Source: Dryocola sp032000125
GTDB taxonomy: Bacteria > Pseudomonadota > Gammaproteobacteria > Enterobacterales > Enterobacteriaceae
Length of the DNA stretch: 64,000 nt
Assembly: GCA_032000125.1 (NCBI GenBank)
Contig: DAMALH010000018.1
Coordinates: forward strand, 26,366-90,365
Reading direction: 5' to 3'
The notes beneath the pieces are model-generated. The model had not been told where the DNA came from, ran no database searches, and saw only the letters and a list, made by a program, of their open reading frames with translations. Of this stretch, positions 33,992 to 42,600 are shown piece by piece. The translations under genes were made by a program, and so were the position numbers. The stretch's first letter is position 1. Every line of letters begins with the position of its first letter.

Positions 33992-34746
33992 CGCAACCAC
34001 TACTTTCGGTAAATAACCTGACGCATCTCTACGCGCCCGGTAAAGGCTTCAGCGATGTTTCTTTTGAGCTGTATCCGGGCGAAGTGCTCGGCATCGTCGG
34101 CGAATCCGGTTCAGGGAAAACCACGCTGCTGAAATCTATTTCCGCTCGCCTCGCCCCGCAAAACGGTGAAGTGATATATCTCGACGCGTCGCTGTACCAG
34201 ATGAGCGAAGGCGAGCGCCGCCGCCTGCTGCGCACCGAATGGGGCGTGGTGCATCAACATGCGATGGACGGATTGCGCCGCCACGTTTCCGCCGGAGGCA
34301 ATATCGGCGAAAGGCTGATGGCGACCGGCGCGCGCCACTATGGCGATATTCGCGCTACCGCTCAGCGCTGGCTGGAAGAAGTGGAAATCCCCGCTTCACG
34401 CATTGACGATTTGCCAACGACGTTTTCCGGCGGCATGCAGCAGCGTCTGCAAATCGCCCGCAATCTGGTGACGCACCCGAAGCTGGTGTTTATGGACGAG
34501 CCAACCGGCGGGCTGGACGTGTCCGTGCAGGCCCGTCTGCTCGATCTGCTGCGCGGTCTGGTGCGAGAGCTAAACCTGGCGGTAGTGATTGTCACCCACG
34601 ATCTTGGCGTGGCGCGCCTGCTGGCCGACCGCCTGCTGGTGATGAAACAGGGGCAGGTGGTGGAAAGCGGGCTGACGGACCGCGTGCTGGACGATCCGCA
34701 TCACCCCTACACCCAGCTGCTTGTCTCCTCCGTTCTCCAGAATTAG
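33988..34746 (+). CDS. phnK: C-P lyase ABC-type subunit PhnK
   Basis: A 252-residue ABC ATPase that is not a transporter subunit; in E. coli PhnK binds the PhnGHIJ core through PhnJ. Walker A GESGSGKTT near residue 37, signature FSGGMQQRLQIARNL, Walker B LVFMDEPTGGLD, switch His in VTHDLGVARL. Start overlaps the phnJ stop. The longer frame from 33865 is the phnJ 3' end in another frame. Confidence 0.95.
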   Translation: MTQPLLSVNNLTHLYAPGKGFSDVSFELYPGEVLGIVGESGSGKTTLLKSISARLAPQNGEVIYLDASLYQMSEGERRRLLRTEWGVVHQHAMDGLRRHVSAGGNIGERLMATGARHYGDIRATAQRWLEEVEIPASRIDDLPTTFSGGMQQRLQIARNLVTHPKLVFMDEPTGGLDVSVQARLLDLLRGLVRELNLAVVIVTHDLGVARLLADRLLVMKQGQVVESGLTDRVLDDPHHPYTQLLVSSVLQN

Positions 34747-34755
34747 GTGAGTATC

Positions 34756-35460
34756 ATGACCAGATTACGGGTTGAAAACCTGAGCAAAACCTTTGTGTTA
34801 CATCATCAACACGGCATTCGTTTGCCGGTGCTGGCAAAGGCAACGCTTGAAGTGAAATCGGGTGAGTGCGTGGTGCTGCACGGCCATTCAGGCAGCGGAA
34901 AATCCACCCTGCTGCGCTCGCTGTACGCCAACTATCTGCCGGATGAAGGCCATATCTGGGTGAAGCATGGCGACGAATGGCTGGATATCGTTCGGGCGCC
35001 GACGCGTGACGTGCTGGCGGTGCGTCGCCGGACTATTGGCTGGGTGAGCCAGTTTTTACGCGTCATCCCGCGTATTTCTGCGCTGGAAGTGGTGATGCAG
35101 CCGCTGCTGGATTTGGGCGTGCCGCGTGATGAATGCGTCAGCAAAGCGGCAGCTTTGCTGACTCGCCTGAACGTGCCCGAACGTCTGTGGAACCTTGCGC
35201 CTTCAACCTTTTCCGGCGGCGAGCAGCAGCGCGTCAATATTGCCCGCGGCTTTATCGTCGATTACCCGATTTTACTGCTTGATGAGCCAACCGCGTCGCT
35301 GGATGCGCAAAACAGCGCAGCCGTGGTGTCGCTGATCCTTGAGGCAAAAGCACGGGGCGCGGCGGTTGTGGGCATCTTCCACGACGAAGCGGTGCGCAAT
35401 CAGGTTGCAGATCGTCTGCATTCTATGGCTTCAGTGGAGATACAACATGATTATCAATAA
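34756..35460 (+). CDS. phnL: C-P lyase ABC-type subunit PhnL
   Basis: A 234-residue ABC ATPase required with PhnGHI for the first step of phosphonate activation. HGHSGSGKST is the Walker A, FSGGEQQRVNIARGF the signature, ILLLDEPTASLD Walker B, and HDEA the switch region. ATG 34756 has AGGTGAG just upstream; a GTG at 34747 in frame would swallow that site. Its end overlaps phnM by 14 bases. Confidence 0.94.
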   Translation: MTRLRVENLSKTFVLHHQHGIRLPVLAKATLEVKSGECVVLHGHSGSGKSTLLRSLYANYLPDEGHIWVKHGDEWLDIVRAPTRDVLAVRRRTIGWVSQFLRVIPRISALEVVMQPLLDLGVPRDECVSKAAALLTRLNVPERLWNLAPSTFSGGEQQRVNIARGFIVDYPILLLDEPTASLDAQNSAAVVSLILEAKARGAAVVGIFHDEAVRNQVADRLHSMASVEIQHDYQ

Positions 35461-36583
35461 CGTCAAACTGGTGCTGGAAAATGAAGTGGTCAACGGCTCG
35501 CTGGAAGTGGCCGACGGCGTAATCCGCAACTTTGCCGATAGCCCAAGCCGGCTTGCGCAGGCCCAGGACGGCGAAGGCGGCTGGCTGCTGCCGGGGCTTA
35601 TCGAACTGCATACCGATAACCTGGATAAATTCTTCACCCCGCGCCCGAAGGTCGACTGGCCTGCCCATTCAGCGATGAGCAGCCACGACGCGCTGATGGT
35701 AGCAAGCGGCATCACCACCGTGCTGGACGCGGTAGCGCTGGGCGATGTGCGCGATGGCGGCGATCGTCTGGAAAACTTAGAGAAGATGATTAACGCCGTA
35801 ATGCACAGCCAGCAGCGCGGCGTGAACCGTGCGGAGCACCGGCTTCATCTACGTTGCGAACTTCCGCATCACACCACGCTGCCGCTGTTCCAGCAGCTTA
35901 TCGATCGCGGCGGCGTGTCCCTGGTTTCGCTGATGGACCACTCTCCGGGCCAGCGCCAGTTCTCCAACCTGATTAAATATCGCGAATACTACCAGGGTAA
36001 ATACCAGCTCAGCGATGCGGAAATGAACAGCTATGAGGCCGATCAGCTCGCGCTGGCGGAACGCTGGTCGCAGCCGAACCGGCTGGCAATTGCCGCCGAG
36101 TGTCGGGCGCGCGATATCGCCCTTGCCAGCCATGATGATGCAACCGCCGCGCACGTGGTGGAGTCTCATGAGCTGGGCAGCGTCATCGCCGAATTCCCCA
36201 CCACCCTTGAGGCGGCACAGGCTTCGCGTCAGCATGGCTTAAGCGTGCTGATGGGTGCCCCGAATATTGTGCGCGGCGGCTCGCATTCCGGGAACGTGGC
36301 GGCGCATCAGCTGGCGCAGGCTGGCCTGCTGGATATCCTCTCTTCTGACTATTACCCGGCAAGCCTGCTGGATGCGGCGTTCCGCGTGGCGAGCGATGAA
36401 TCCAACAGCTTTACGCTGCCGCAGGCCGTGGGGCTGGTAACGCGTAACCCTGCCAAAGCATTGCATCTGTCCGATCGCGGCGTGCTGGCGGAAGGCAAAC
36501 GCGCGGATATGGTGCTGGCGCACCGGCATGGCGATCACGTGCGCGTCGGCCACGTCTGGCGCCAGGGAATCCGGGTGTTCTGA
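35447..36583 (+). CDS. phnM: Ribose 1-phosphonate 5-triphosphate diphosphatase PhnM
   Basis: A 378-residue amidohydrolase-fold enzyme, same length as in E. coli, that removes pyrophosphate from the triphosphate intermediate to give ribose 1-phosphonate 5-phosphate. Metal ligands appear in LIELHTDNLDKFF, LMDHSPGQRQF, ASHDDAT and SSDYYPASLLDA. The ATG lies inside the phnL 3' end and the stop overlaps phnN by one base. Confidence 0.95.
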   Translation: MIINNVKLVLENEVVNGSLEVADGVIRNFADSPSRLAQAQDGEGGWLLPGLIELHTDNLDKFFTPRPKVDWPAHSAMSSHDALMVASGITTVLDAVALGDVRDGGDRLENLEKMINAVMHSQQRGVNRAEHRLHLRCELPHHTTLPLFQQLIDRGGVSLVSLMDHSPGQRQFSNLIKYREYYQGKYQLSDAEMNSYEADQLALAERWSQPNRLAIAAECRARDIALASHDDATAAHVVESHELGSVIAEFPTTLEAAQASRQHGLSVLMGAPNIVRGGSHSGNVAAHQLAQAGLLDILSSDYYPASLLDAAFRVASDESNSFTLPQAVGLVTRNPAKALHLSDRGVLAEGKRADMVLAHRHGDHVRVGHVWRQGIRVF

Positions 36584-37170
36584 TGAGCAAAATAGTCTGG
36601 TTGATGGGCCCCTCCGGCTCCGGGAAAGACAGCCTGCTGGCGGCGCTACGCCAGCAGGAACACAATCAACTGCTGGTAGCGCACCGCTATATCACGCGCG
36701 CGGCAGATGCTGGCTGCGAAAATCACATTGCATTAAGCGAAAAGGAGTTCGCTCAGCGCCAGCAGCAGGGGCTGTTTGCCTTAAGCTGGCAGGCGCATCA
36801 CCAGAGTTACGGTATAGGTATAGAAGTGGATATCTGGCTGAAAGCCGGATTCGGCGTGGTGGTGAACGGTTCCCGCCAGCACCTTAAACAGGCCCGCGCT
36901 CGCTACGGTGACGCGCTGATTCCTGTCTGCCTGCACGTCTCAACAGAAGTGCTGCGCCAGCGGCTGGAACAGCGCGGACGGGAAACGCCGCGTCAAATCG
37001 AGCAGCGCCTGCTGCGGGCGGCAATCTCAGCCCCGGATCTGGACGCTTGTCTGGTACTCAATAACGATGGCAGTCTGCTACAGTCTGTCGAGTTGTTTAT
37101 GCGTCTGGTGAACGGCCAGTGCAATACCAACGTCGTCCACTTCCGGCCAAAGGAGCCCCGCCATGTCTGA
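36583..37170 (+). CDS. phnN: Ribose 1,5-bisphosphate phosphokinase PhnN
   Basis: A 195-residue guanylate-kinase-like P-loop enzyme (E. coli: 185) that phosphorylates ribose 1,5-bisphosphate to PRPP, feeding the carbon skeleton into nucleotide synthesis. P loop LMGPSGSGKDSLL at residues 6-18; HRYITRAAD and GIGIEVDIWLKAGFGVVVNGS are family motifs. One-base overlap with phnM and 8-base overlap with phnO. Confidence 0.95.
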   Translation: MSKIVWLMGPSGSGKDSLLAALRQQEHNQLLVAHRYITRAADAGCENHIALSEKEFAQRQQQGLFALSWQAHHQSYGIGIEVDIWLKAGFGVVVNGSRQHLKQARARYGDALIPVCLHVSTEVLRQRLEQRGRETPRQIEQRLLRAAISAPDLDACLVLNNDGSLLQSVELFMRLVNGQCNTNVVHFRPKEPRHV

Positions 37171-37630
37171 TCCCGTTAAGCTTCGCCGCGCCACCCTTGC
37201 CGATGTAGACATTGTCTATGCTCTGATTTGCGAACTCAAACAGGCGGAGTTCGATCGGCAAGCGTTTAACAACGGTTTTGCGGCTAACCTTGCAGAAAGC
37301 AGCTTACGCTATCAGCTTGCGCTCGTTAACGATGAGGTTGTCGGCATGATTGGCCTGCATATGCAGTTCCATCTCCATCATGTGAACTGGATTGGCGAGA
37401 TTCAGGAGCTGGTGGTGATGCCGCAGGCGCGCGGACACGGCGTGGGAAGCAAACTGCTGGCCTGGGCGCAAGAGCAGGCGCGGACTGCCGGCGCCGAACT
37501 GACGGAGCTTTCTACCAGCAAAGGACGGCTGGACGCTCACCGTTTCTATGAGCGCGAAGGCTATCAGCAGACCCATTTTCGGTTTACCAAACCCGTGGAG
37601 ACTCCGAATGAGCCTGAAGCTAACCCTTAG
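37163..37630 (+). CDS. phnO: Aminoalkylphosphonate N-acetyltransferase PhnO
   Basis: A 155-residue GNAT acetyltransferase that acetylates aminoalkylphosphonates so that they can be degraded or detoxified. The acetyl-CoA motif QARGHGVGSKLLAWAQEQA and the C-terminal HRFYEREGYQQT are clear. About 11 residues longer at the C-terminus than E. coli PhnO, and this tail overlaps the phnP start by 23 bases. Confidence 0.94.
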   Translation: MSDPVKLRRATLADVDIVYALICELKQAEFDRQAFNNGFAANLAESSLRYQLALVNDEVVGMIGLHMQFHLHHVNWIGEIQELVVMPQARGHGVGSKLLAWAQEQARTAGAELTELSTSKGRLDAHRFYEREGYQQTHFRFTKPVETPNEPEANP

Positions 37631-38366
37631 CGGCACCGGCGGCGCGCAGCTGGTGCCCGCCTTTGGCTGCAATTGCGCTGCCTGCGAGCGGGCACGTAAT
37701 CAGCCGCAGCATCGCCGCAAACCTTGCAGCGCGGTGGTGAAGTTTAACGATGCGGTGACGCTGCTGGACGCGGGCATTGCGGATCTTATGGACCACTGGC
37801 AGCCAGAAGATTTTCAGCAGTTTTTACTGACCCATTATCATATGGACCATGTCCAGGGCCTGTTTCCTTTGCGCTGGGGCGTGGGCAAGAAGATCCGCGT
37901 CTATGGCCCGCCGGATGAACAGGGCTGCGATGACCTTTTTAAGCATCCCGGTATGCTGGACTTCAGCCATACGCTTGAGCCGTTTGTCTGGTTTACCTTG
38001 CAGGCCCTGCGCGTGACCCCGCTGCCGCTTAATCACTCGAAACTCACCTTCGGCTACCTGTTCGAAACGCCGCACAGCCGCGTAGCGTGGCTAAGCGATA
38101 CCGCAGGGCTACCGGAAAAGACGCTTAAATTCCTCGCGAACACCAAGCCGCAGGTTATCGTTATTGATTGCAGCCACGAGCCGCGGCCCCAGACGCCAGA
38201 CAACCATTGCGATTTGAATACCGTGGTGGCGTTAAACCAGCAGATTGGCTGCCCGCGTGTGATCCTCACGCATATCAGCCACCGGTTCGACTGTTGGCTC
38301 ATGGAGAACGACTTGCCCGCAGGCTTTGAGGCGGGGTTTGACGGGCTGGAGATTTGTGTGGATTAG
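37608..38366 (+). CDS. phnP: Phosphoribosyl 1,2-cyclic phosphodiesterase PhnP
   Basis: A 252-residue metallo-beta-lactamase-fold enzyme, same length as in E. coli, that opens the ribose 1,2-cyclic phosphate released by PhnJ. Zinc motif THYHMDH, further His in PLPLNHSK and Asp in WLSDTAG; an extra structural zinc site is represented by CNCAAC. Last phn gene; its stop overlaps by four bases the convergent hypothetical gene. Confidence 0.95.
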   Translation: MSLKLTLSGTGGAQLVPAFGCNCAACERARNQPQHRRKPCSAVVKFNDAVTLLDAGIADLMDHWQPEDFQQFLLTHYHMDHVQGLFPLRWGVGKKIRVYGPPDEQGCDDLFKHPGMLDFSHTLEPFVWFTLQALRVTPLPLNHSKLTFGYLFETPHSRVAWLSDTAGLPEKTLKFLANTKPQVIVIDCSHEPRPQTPDNHCDLNTVVALNQQIGCPRVILTHISHRFDCWLMENDLPAGFEAGFDGLEICVD

Positions 38367-38959
38367 CGGTTGATTTTGCTTATTACTAACAGGCGATGCT
38401 GATGAATTTCCGGGTCAGTTCCCCACGCCCAGGGCGACCATTTACTGACGAATTCATCCGTACTTTGGATAAGCGTCAACTCATTATCTTCTTTGGTGCC
38501 GTCCCGGATCCTCACTTCATAGTGTGGATCGGCAATTGCCTCGGCAATTCGATATTCCCAAAAACGGCGTCCATCGCCAGCCGGCTCATTATCGGAAACA
38601 ACGATTTCATAGGTTTCCAGTAGCCAGGCGAAAATTAACCTCGCCAGACTCTGCAGCGCGTGCTGATGCTCCGCTAAAAACGTCCGCCATACCATGACCT
38701 GCGCGCAGTGTGTTTTACCCGGCATGACAAATTTGCCGATGACGATTTTTACCGCATAGGCGGTAATGTCTCCGCAGATTAGGCGGCACTGTTTTTCATC
38801 CAGCGAAATCACTAAGCGGTAACCCACCGGAGGCACATAGCCTGGTAAGGTAAACGGCTTAACGCCTTTATCCAGAAACACTTTGGTATGTTCCCGGTTA
38901 AGATCGGGGGCATTTAGCTTTCTGTTAAATTCCGCGTCGCTAATCAATCCCGGTGCCAT
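38363..38959 (-). CDS. Hypothetical protein between phnP and yjdP
   Basis: A 198-residue frame I do not recognise. It has no signal peptide, no clear membrane segment and three cysteines. Charged C-terminal half with YEVRIRDGTKEDNELTLIQ and FVSKWSPWAWGTDPEIHQ. A weak AAGGAT site lies 11 bases before ATG. Its stop converges with phnP over four bases, where E. coli has yjdP directly next. Its less GC-rich look compared with phn suggests acquisition. The full-length open frame and conserved-looking Trp/Asp pattern support a real gene. Confidence 0.6.
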   Translation of the reverse strand: MAPGLISDAEFNRKLNAPDLNREHTKVFLDKGVKPFTLPGYVPPVGYRLVISLDEKQCRLICGDITAYAVKIVIGKFVMPGKTHCAQVMVWRTFLAEHQHALQSLARLIFAWLLETYEIVVSDNEPAGDGRRFWEYRIAEAIADPHYEVRIRDGTKEDNELTLIQSTDEFVSKWSPWAWGTDPEIHQHRLLVISKINR

Positions 38960-39195
38960 TTGTGGTGAAATCCTTGTCTCAAGGATGCTTATTTTTCTCT
39001 GTTAAGCCAGCGCAATTTTTCGCCTTTCTTTTGCCATTACCGGAACTTATAGCGGTTAATTATTCAACGAAAGGAAAAACATAACACAGCATGAGATGCG
39101 AATTTCACCTGTTTGCGCAGCGGATTTCAGCTTCCTGATACGTCTCGCAAAACGCTAATGCAACGGTGCAATAAGCGTCCAGTTAAATCCAGTAA

Positions 39196-39534
39196 TTACC
39201 GATAATCATCGTCCAGACGACGTTCTTCATCTTCAAGCTGACGGCGCTGTTCGTCCAACTGGCGTTGGCGGTCGTCGAGCTGGCGGCGTCTGTCTTCCAG
39301 CTGCCGGCGCCGGTCTTCATAGCGTTGCCGGTCGCCTGAACTGCTCTGCCTGTCTTCGTCCCAGCGGCGTTCGTCGTTATCGCTGCGGCTGTCGTTCGGG
39401 TTGTACGCGTCGTTAATAGCCTGGGAAATAGAGCTTACGATGGAATTATCGAACAGACCATCGAGCGCGTCAGCGTGGGCAAGCGTTGTCATGGTCAGAG
39501 TGCTAAACAGTAGTGCCGTAGCGTATCGGTTCAT
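39196..39534 (-). CDS. yjdP: Periplasmic coiled-coil protein YjdP
   Basis: A 112-residue protein with a signal peptide (MNRYATALLFSTLTMTTLAHA) and an Arg/Asp/Gln-rich tail made of RRRQLEDRR-type heptads that should form a coiled coil. INDAYNPNDSRSDNDERRW and the repeat tail match E. coli YjdP, which also lies beyond phnP. Function unknown. The frame is open to 39612, but ATG 39534 gives the signal peptide directly. Confidence 0.88.
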   Translation of the reverse strand: MNRYATALLFSTLTMTTLAHADALDGLFDNSIVSSISQAINDAYNPNDSRSDNDERRWDEDRQSSSGDRQRYEDRRRQLEDRRRQLDDRQRQLDEQRRQLEDEERRLDDDYR

Positions 39535-39620
39535 AAGCCAGTCTCGTGGGGTGACCGGCGGTAGCCTATGCAAGCAACGGCGCCTGCGACAGTGGAGTAT
39601 TCCCAAACGCAACGCAAGTC

Positions 39621-39642
39621 AGCCCCTCTTCGCAGAGGGGCT
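39621..39642. other. Perfect stem-loop in the kinase-yjdP gap
   Basis: AGCCCCTCT, TCGC, AGAGGGGCT: a 9-bp perfect stem with a stable UUCG-like tetraloop position, 87 bases before yjdP. No T run on either side. The rest of the 297-base gap holds nothing I can identify. Confidence 0.5.
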
Positions 39643-39831
39643 AAGTCCTTGCTACAGGATAGGTTATGAGGTGCATATAAATAATGAGGCGGCTTAAGGT
39701 ATGTTTCAGATCCCGCCCGCTTCCTCCTGGTTAGCCGGAAGGGGCTTTCTATTAATGTCCGCTTCCCGATGCCGAGTCAATTGTTTGCGAATGACCTTTT
39801 TGCTGATTTGCAATCCAGATTACGTATTGCA

Positions 39832-42408
39832 TTATCCCGCCCGATGCGACTGCCACGCGCGGCGCAACGCATGGGCCAGTTGCACCTGGTTGAAGGGTTT
39901 ACGGAGCAGCTCCACGTCGGGCAACCGTTGCCCGCTGCGACGCAAATCCTGGCCGCTTATCAGCAGCAGGGTGAGCTGGGGAGAATGCTCACGGGCAAGC
40001 TGTAAAACCTCAGCGCCGCTCATACTGCCCGGCAACATTAAATCGCTTATTACGATGCTGATATCCGGCACATCGGTCAGCATTTGCAGCGCCTGTTGGC
40101 TGTCGCTGGTTTCCAGCGTCAGATAGCCTAGCTGGTGCAGTTGCTCGCATAGCGTCTGGCGCACGTCGTGTTCATCTTCCAGCACCAGAACTAACTGGTC
40201 CTGATACTCGTTAGCGGCAGGCACCTGAGGCTGAGCTTCACTTAACGCCTGCGCATGCGCACGAGGAAGCTGCAAGCGCACCAGCGTACCCTGTCCCGGC
40301 GCGCTTTCAATCTGCACGCGCCCGCCGGACTGACGCACAAACCCATAGACCATCGACAGGCCCAGCCCGCTTCCGCTCCCGGTCTGTTTAGTGGTGAAAA
40401 ACGGCTCAAAAACCTGTGCTTTTACCGCAGGGGACATGCCGTGGCCGTTGTCGATCACCTCCAGCGCGACCATATCCTGTTTGCTGCCGTCAGCGCGTAC
40501 CACGCGCTGGTTCCAGGTCCGAATTTTTATGCTGCCGGTCTGGCCTTCCATCGCGTCGCGGGCGTTCATCACCAGGTTGATAATCGCATTTTCCAGCTGG
40601 TTGACGTCGATCCACGCAGGCCAGGCGGGCTGCTGGGCTTCAATCTCAAGCTTCAGCGAAGCGGGCAAAGAGTGGCGGATCAGCGGGTCGAGGTTCTCCA
40701 GCAGGCTTTTCATCGCCACGGCGTGTGGGTGGAGCGACTGTTTACGTGAAAACGCCAGCAGGCGTTGGGTAAGCTGCGCGCCTCGTTCGGCGGCCTTTAA
40801 TGACCGGTTGATGCGCGTGGCATCCGGCGAATCCGCCGGAACCAGCTCAAGACTGCCGATGATAACCGCCAGCAGGTTATTGAAATCGTGAGCAAGCCCG
40901 CCGGTTAACTGCCCTACCGCTTTCATCTTCTGGCCGTGCACCAGCGCCTCCTCAAGCGCTTTGCGTTCGCTGCGCTCCAGCACCACGTTAACCATTCCTC
41001 GTCCCGGCACCGGGCTGAAACGCAGCTCAATCGTGCGGTTATCCGCCAGCCGCAGCTCCTGGGGTAACGGCTGCGAGCGTGAAAGATTTTCCAGAATATG
41101 TTCCTGCAGCGGCGTGACCTGCTTGAGCAGGCTAAGGTAATGCTGTCCGCGTTGCAGTTGCTCCGGCGCTAAGCCCAGCAGTAGCGGATACTGCGGGTTC
41201 CACACCACCAGAAAACCCTCGTTATCGAACAGCGCAAAGCCGTCGCGCATGGCGTGGAAAGTGGTTTCCAGCTGCGTGCTTTTTTCTTTCAGTAATTTCG
41301 ACGTGTGTTCAAGAGATGTGGTATTGCGTGCAAAAACGTTGAACGCGCGCGCCAGCTCGCCAAGTTCATCCTTACGCTGCAAAGCGGGCACGCTGACATC
41401 CCGCTCGCCTCTGGCCAGCCGGGCCATAGCATGAGAAATCGCCGTCAGGTTCGAGCCAAGATTTTTGTAGATATACCAGCCCGCAAAGCCGGTTATCACC
41501 ATCGCCAGCAAAGCAAACAGGGCGATAAAGAAGATGATAGATTGCAGATCTTTGTGGCTTTGTTCGGTGCGATTAAGCGACTCCTGCCCCACCTTCTGCA
41601 CGTAAAGATTGATGTCCTGATTAAGAAACGCCACCAGCGCTTTGATGTGATACATAAACCAGGCGATACCCAAATCGCTGTTCGCCAGCCGCTGGGACAG
41701 CGGCAGCAGCTGTCGCAGATTCGCGTTGAACTCCTGCAATATTTCATTGGTTACCGGCGAAGCAGCGTGCGCTGGCAGCTCCGCCATCACCTTATTAAGC
41801 TGCGCCACGGTAGCTTTGGGCGAAGGCGTTTGAATGGCAATCAGCAGAAGCCGGTCCATCTCCGCAAGCAGCGCCCCGTCAGGCACGTTCAGCCCGTCGC
41901 GGGCGTTGATGTCCTGAAGATGGTGCAGATAGCTCTGGTTCTGATACAGCGCGCTTAACAGCTCGTTACGCTCCAGATGACGACGATGGCCCAGCTCCAG
42001 CATGCGCGTCACGCTGCTTTCCAGCTCGTTGCTGCGCTCGGTAATGCGTTTCACCAACGCCGGCTCATGCCCGGCAAGCGGAGCCCTTGCCAGATGATTG
42101 AGTGAATTTTGCAGCGCCAGCTGCGTTTGCTTCAGGCGCGCCGCTTCGCTTTGGTATTCGAGTGCGCCGACAACCTGCGACAACCGCACGGCGGCAGTAG
42201 CGACGTTCGCCGTGTCCCTTGCCAGCTCCATGCTGCCGGACATGTCGCTGAGCGTTTGACCCTGAACCTGCTCCTGCAGGCGGCTGGCGTGTTCAAACCC
42301 CAGCACCGCCACGCCACACACCATCAGCGTAACCGCCACCACCAGCAGATTGAAAAACAGCAGGCGGCCACGTGCGCTTGCTAAGAAGGGTATGCGGGGT
42401 TGCGGCAT
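39832..42408 (-). CDS. Hybrid sensor histidine kinase (HAMP-PAS-HisKA-HATPase-REC)
   Basis: An 858-residue membrane sensor. Two membrane segments (about residues 15-38 and 290-312) enclose a helical periplasmic domain of about 250 residues; then HAMP (to about 370), a PAS-like domain (FHAMRDGFALFDNEGFLVVW), the HisKA phospho-acceptor site GGLAHDFNNLL, HATPase boxes VMNARDAM, DNGHGM and GSGLGLSMVYG, and a C-terminal receiver with ISDLMLPG. No HPt domain. It is divergent from a sugar-uptake operon, at the other end of which an OmpR-type regulator is encoded; a joint role in sugar sensing is inferred. Confidence 0.9.
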   Translation of the reverse strand: MPQPRIPFLASARGRLLFFNLLVVAVTLMVCGVAVLGFEHASRLQEQVQGQTLSDMSGSMELARDTANVATAAVRLSQVVGALEYQSEAARLKQTQLALQNSLNHLARAPLAGHEPALVKRITERSNELESSVTRMLELGHRRHLERNELLSALYQNQSYLHHLQDINARDGLNVPDGALLAEMDRLLLIAIQTPSPKATVAQLNKVMAELPAHAASPVTNEILQEFNANLRQLLPLSQRLANSDLGIAWFMYHIKALVAFLNQDINLYVQKVGQESLNRTEQSHKDLQSIIFFIALFALLAMVITGFAGWYIYKNLGSNLTAISHAMARLARGERDVSVPALQRKDELGELARAFNVFARNTTSLEHTSKLLKEKSTQLETTFHAMRDGFALFDNEGFLVVWNPQYPLLLGLAPEQLQRGQHYLSLLKQVTPLQEHILENLSRSQPLPQELRLADNRTIELRFSPVPGRGMVNVVLERSERKALEEALVHGQKMKAVGQLTGGLAHDFNNLLAVIIGSLELVPADSPDATRINRSLKAAERGAQLTQRLLAFSRKQSLHPHAVAMKSLLENLDPLIRHSLPASLKLEIEAQQPAWPAWIDVNQLENAIINLVMNARDAMEGQTGSIKIRTWNQRVVRADGSKQDMVALEVIDNGHGMSPAVKAQVFEPFFTTKQTGSGSGLGLSMVYGFVRQSGGRVQIESAPGQGTLVRLQLPRAHAQALSEAQPQVPAANEYQDQLVLVLEDEHDVRQTLCEQLHQLGYLTLETSDSQQALQMLTDVPDISIVISDLMLPGSMSGAEVLQLAREHSPQLTLLLISGQDLRRSGQRLPDVELLRKPFNQVQLAHALRRAWQSHRAG

Positions 42409-42600
42409 GGCGGCTCCGGTAATATCGCTTTCTCTAAGTAAAACACTCCCTCAGCGCGCCGCTCTATATATCCATCACAGTAATGTGACGAGGGTTAACT
42501 ATTCATGAATATGACAAATATGAACGGCTTCTGACATTTTGCATTTACCGGGGGAGGTTTAACTGGCATCACTCGCTTTTTCACCCGCAGGAGCCGCGCC
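42409..42600. promoter_or_regulatory. Divergent promoter region of sensor kinase and sugar operon
   Basis: A 192-base gap holding two notable signals: the inverted repeat TCACAGTAATGTGA at 42475-42488, and direct repeats ATATGACAA/ATATGAACG spaced about 9 bases at 42510-42527, the layout bound by OmpR-type regulators. Both are candidates for control of the operon at 42601. Confidence 0.4.

Noticed and set aside
27800..36600. Long antisense frames over phnC, phnE, phnF, phnH and phnM
   Set aside because: Shadows of GC-rich coding sequence; no ribosome sites and no family features.
42556..42580. Possible sigma-54 promoter (GGCATCACTCGC) before the sugar operon
   Set aside because: GG and GC are 8 bases apart instead of the required 10, and no sigma-54 activator is encoded nearby.
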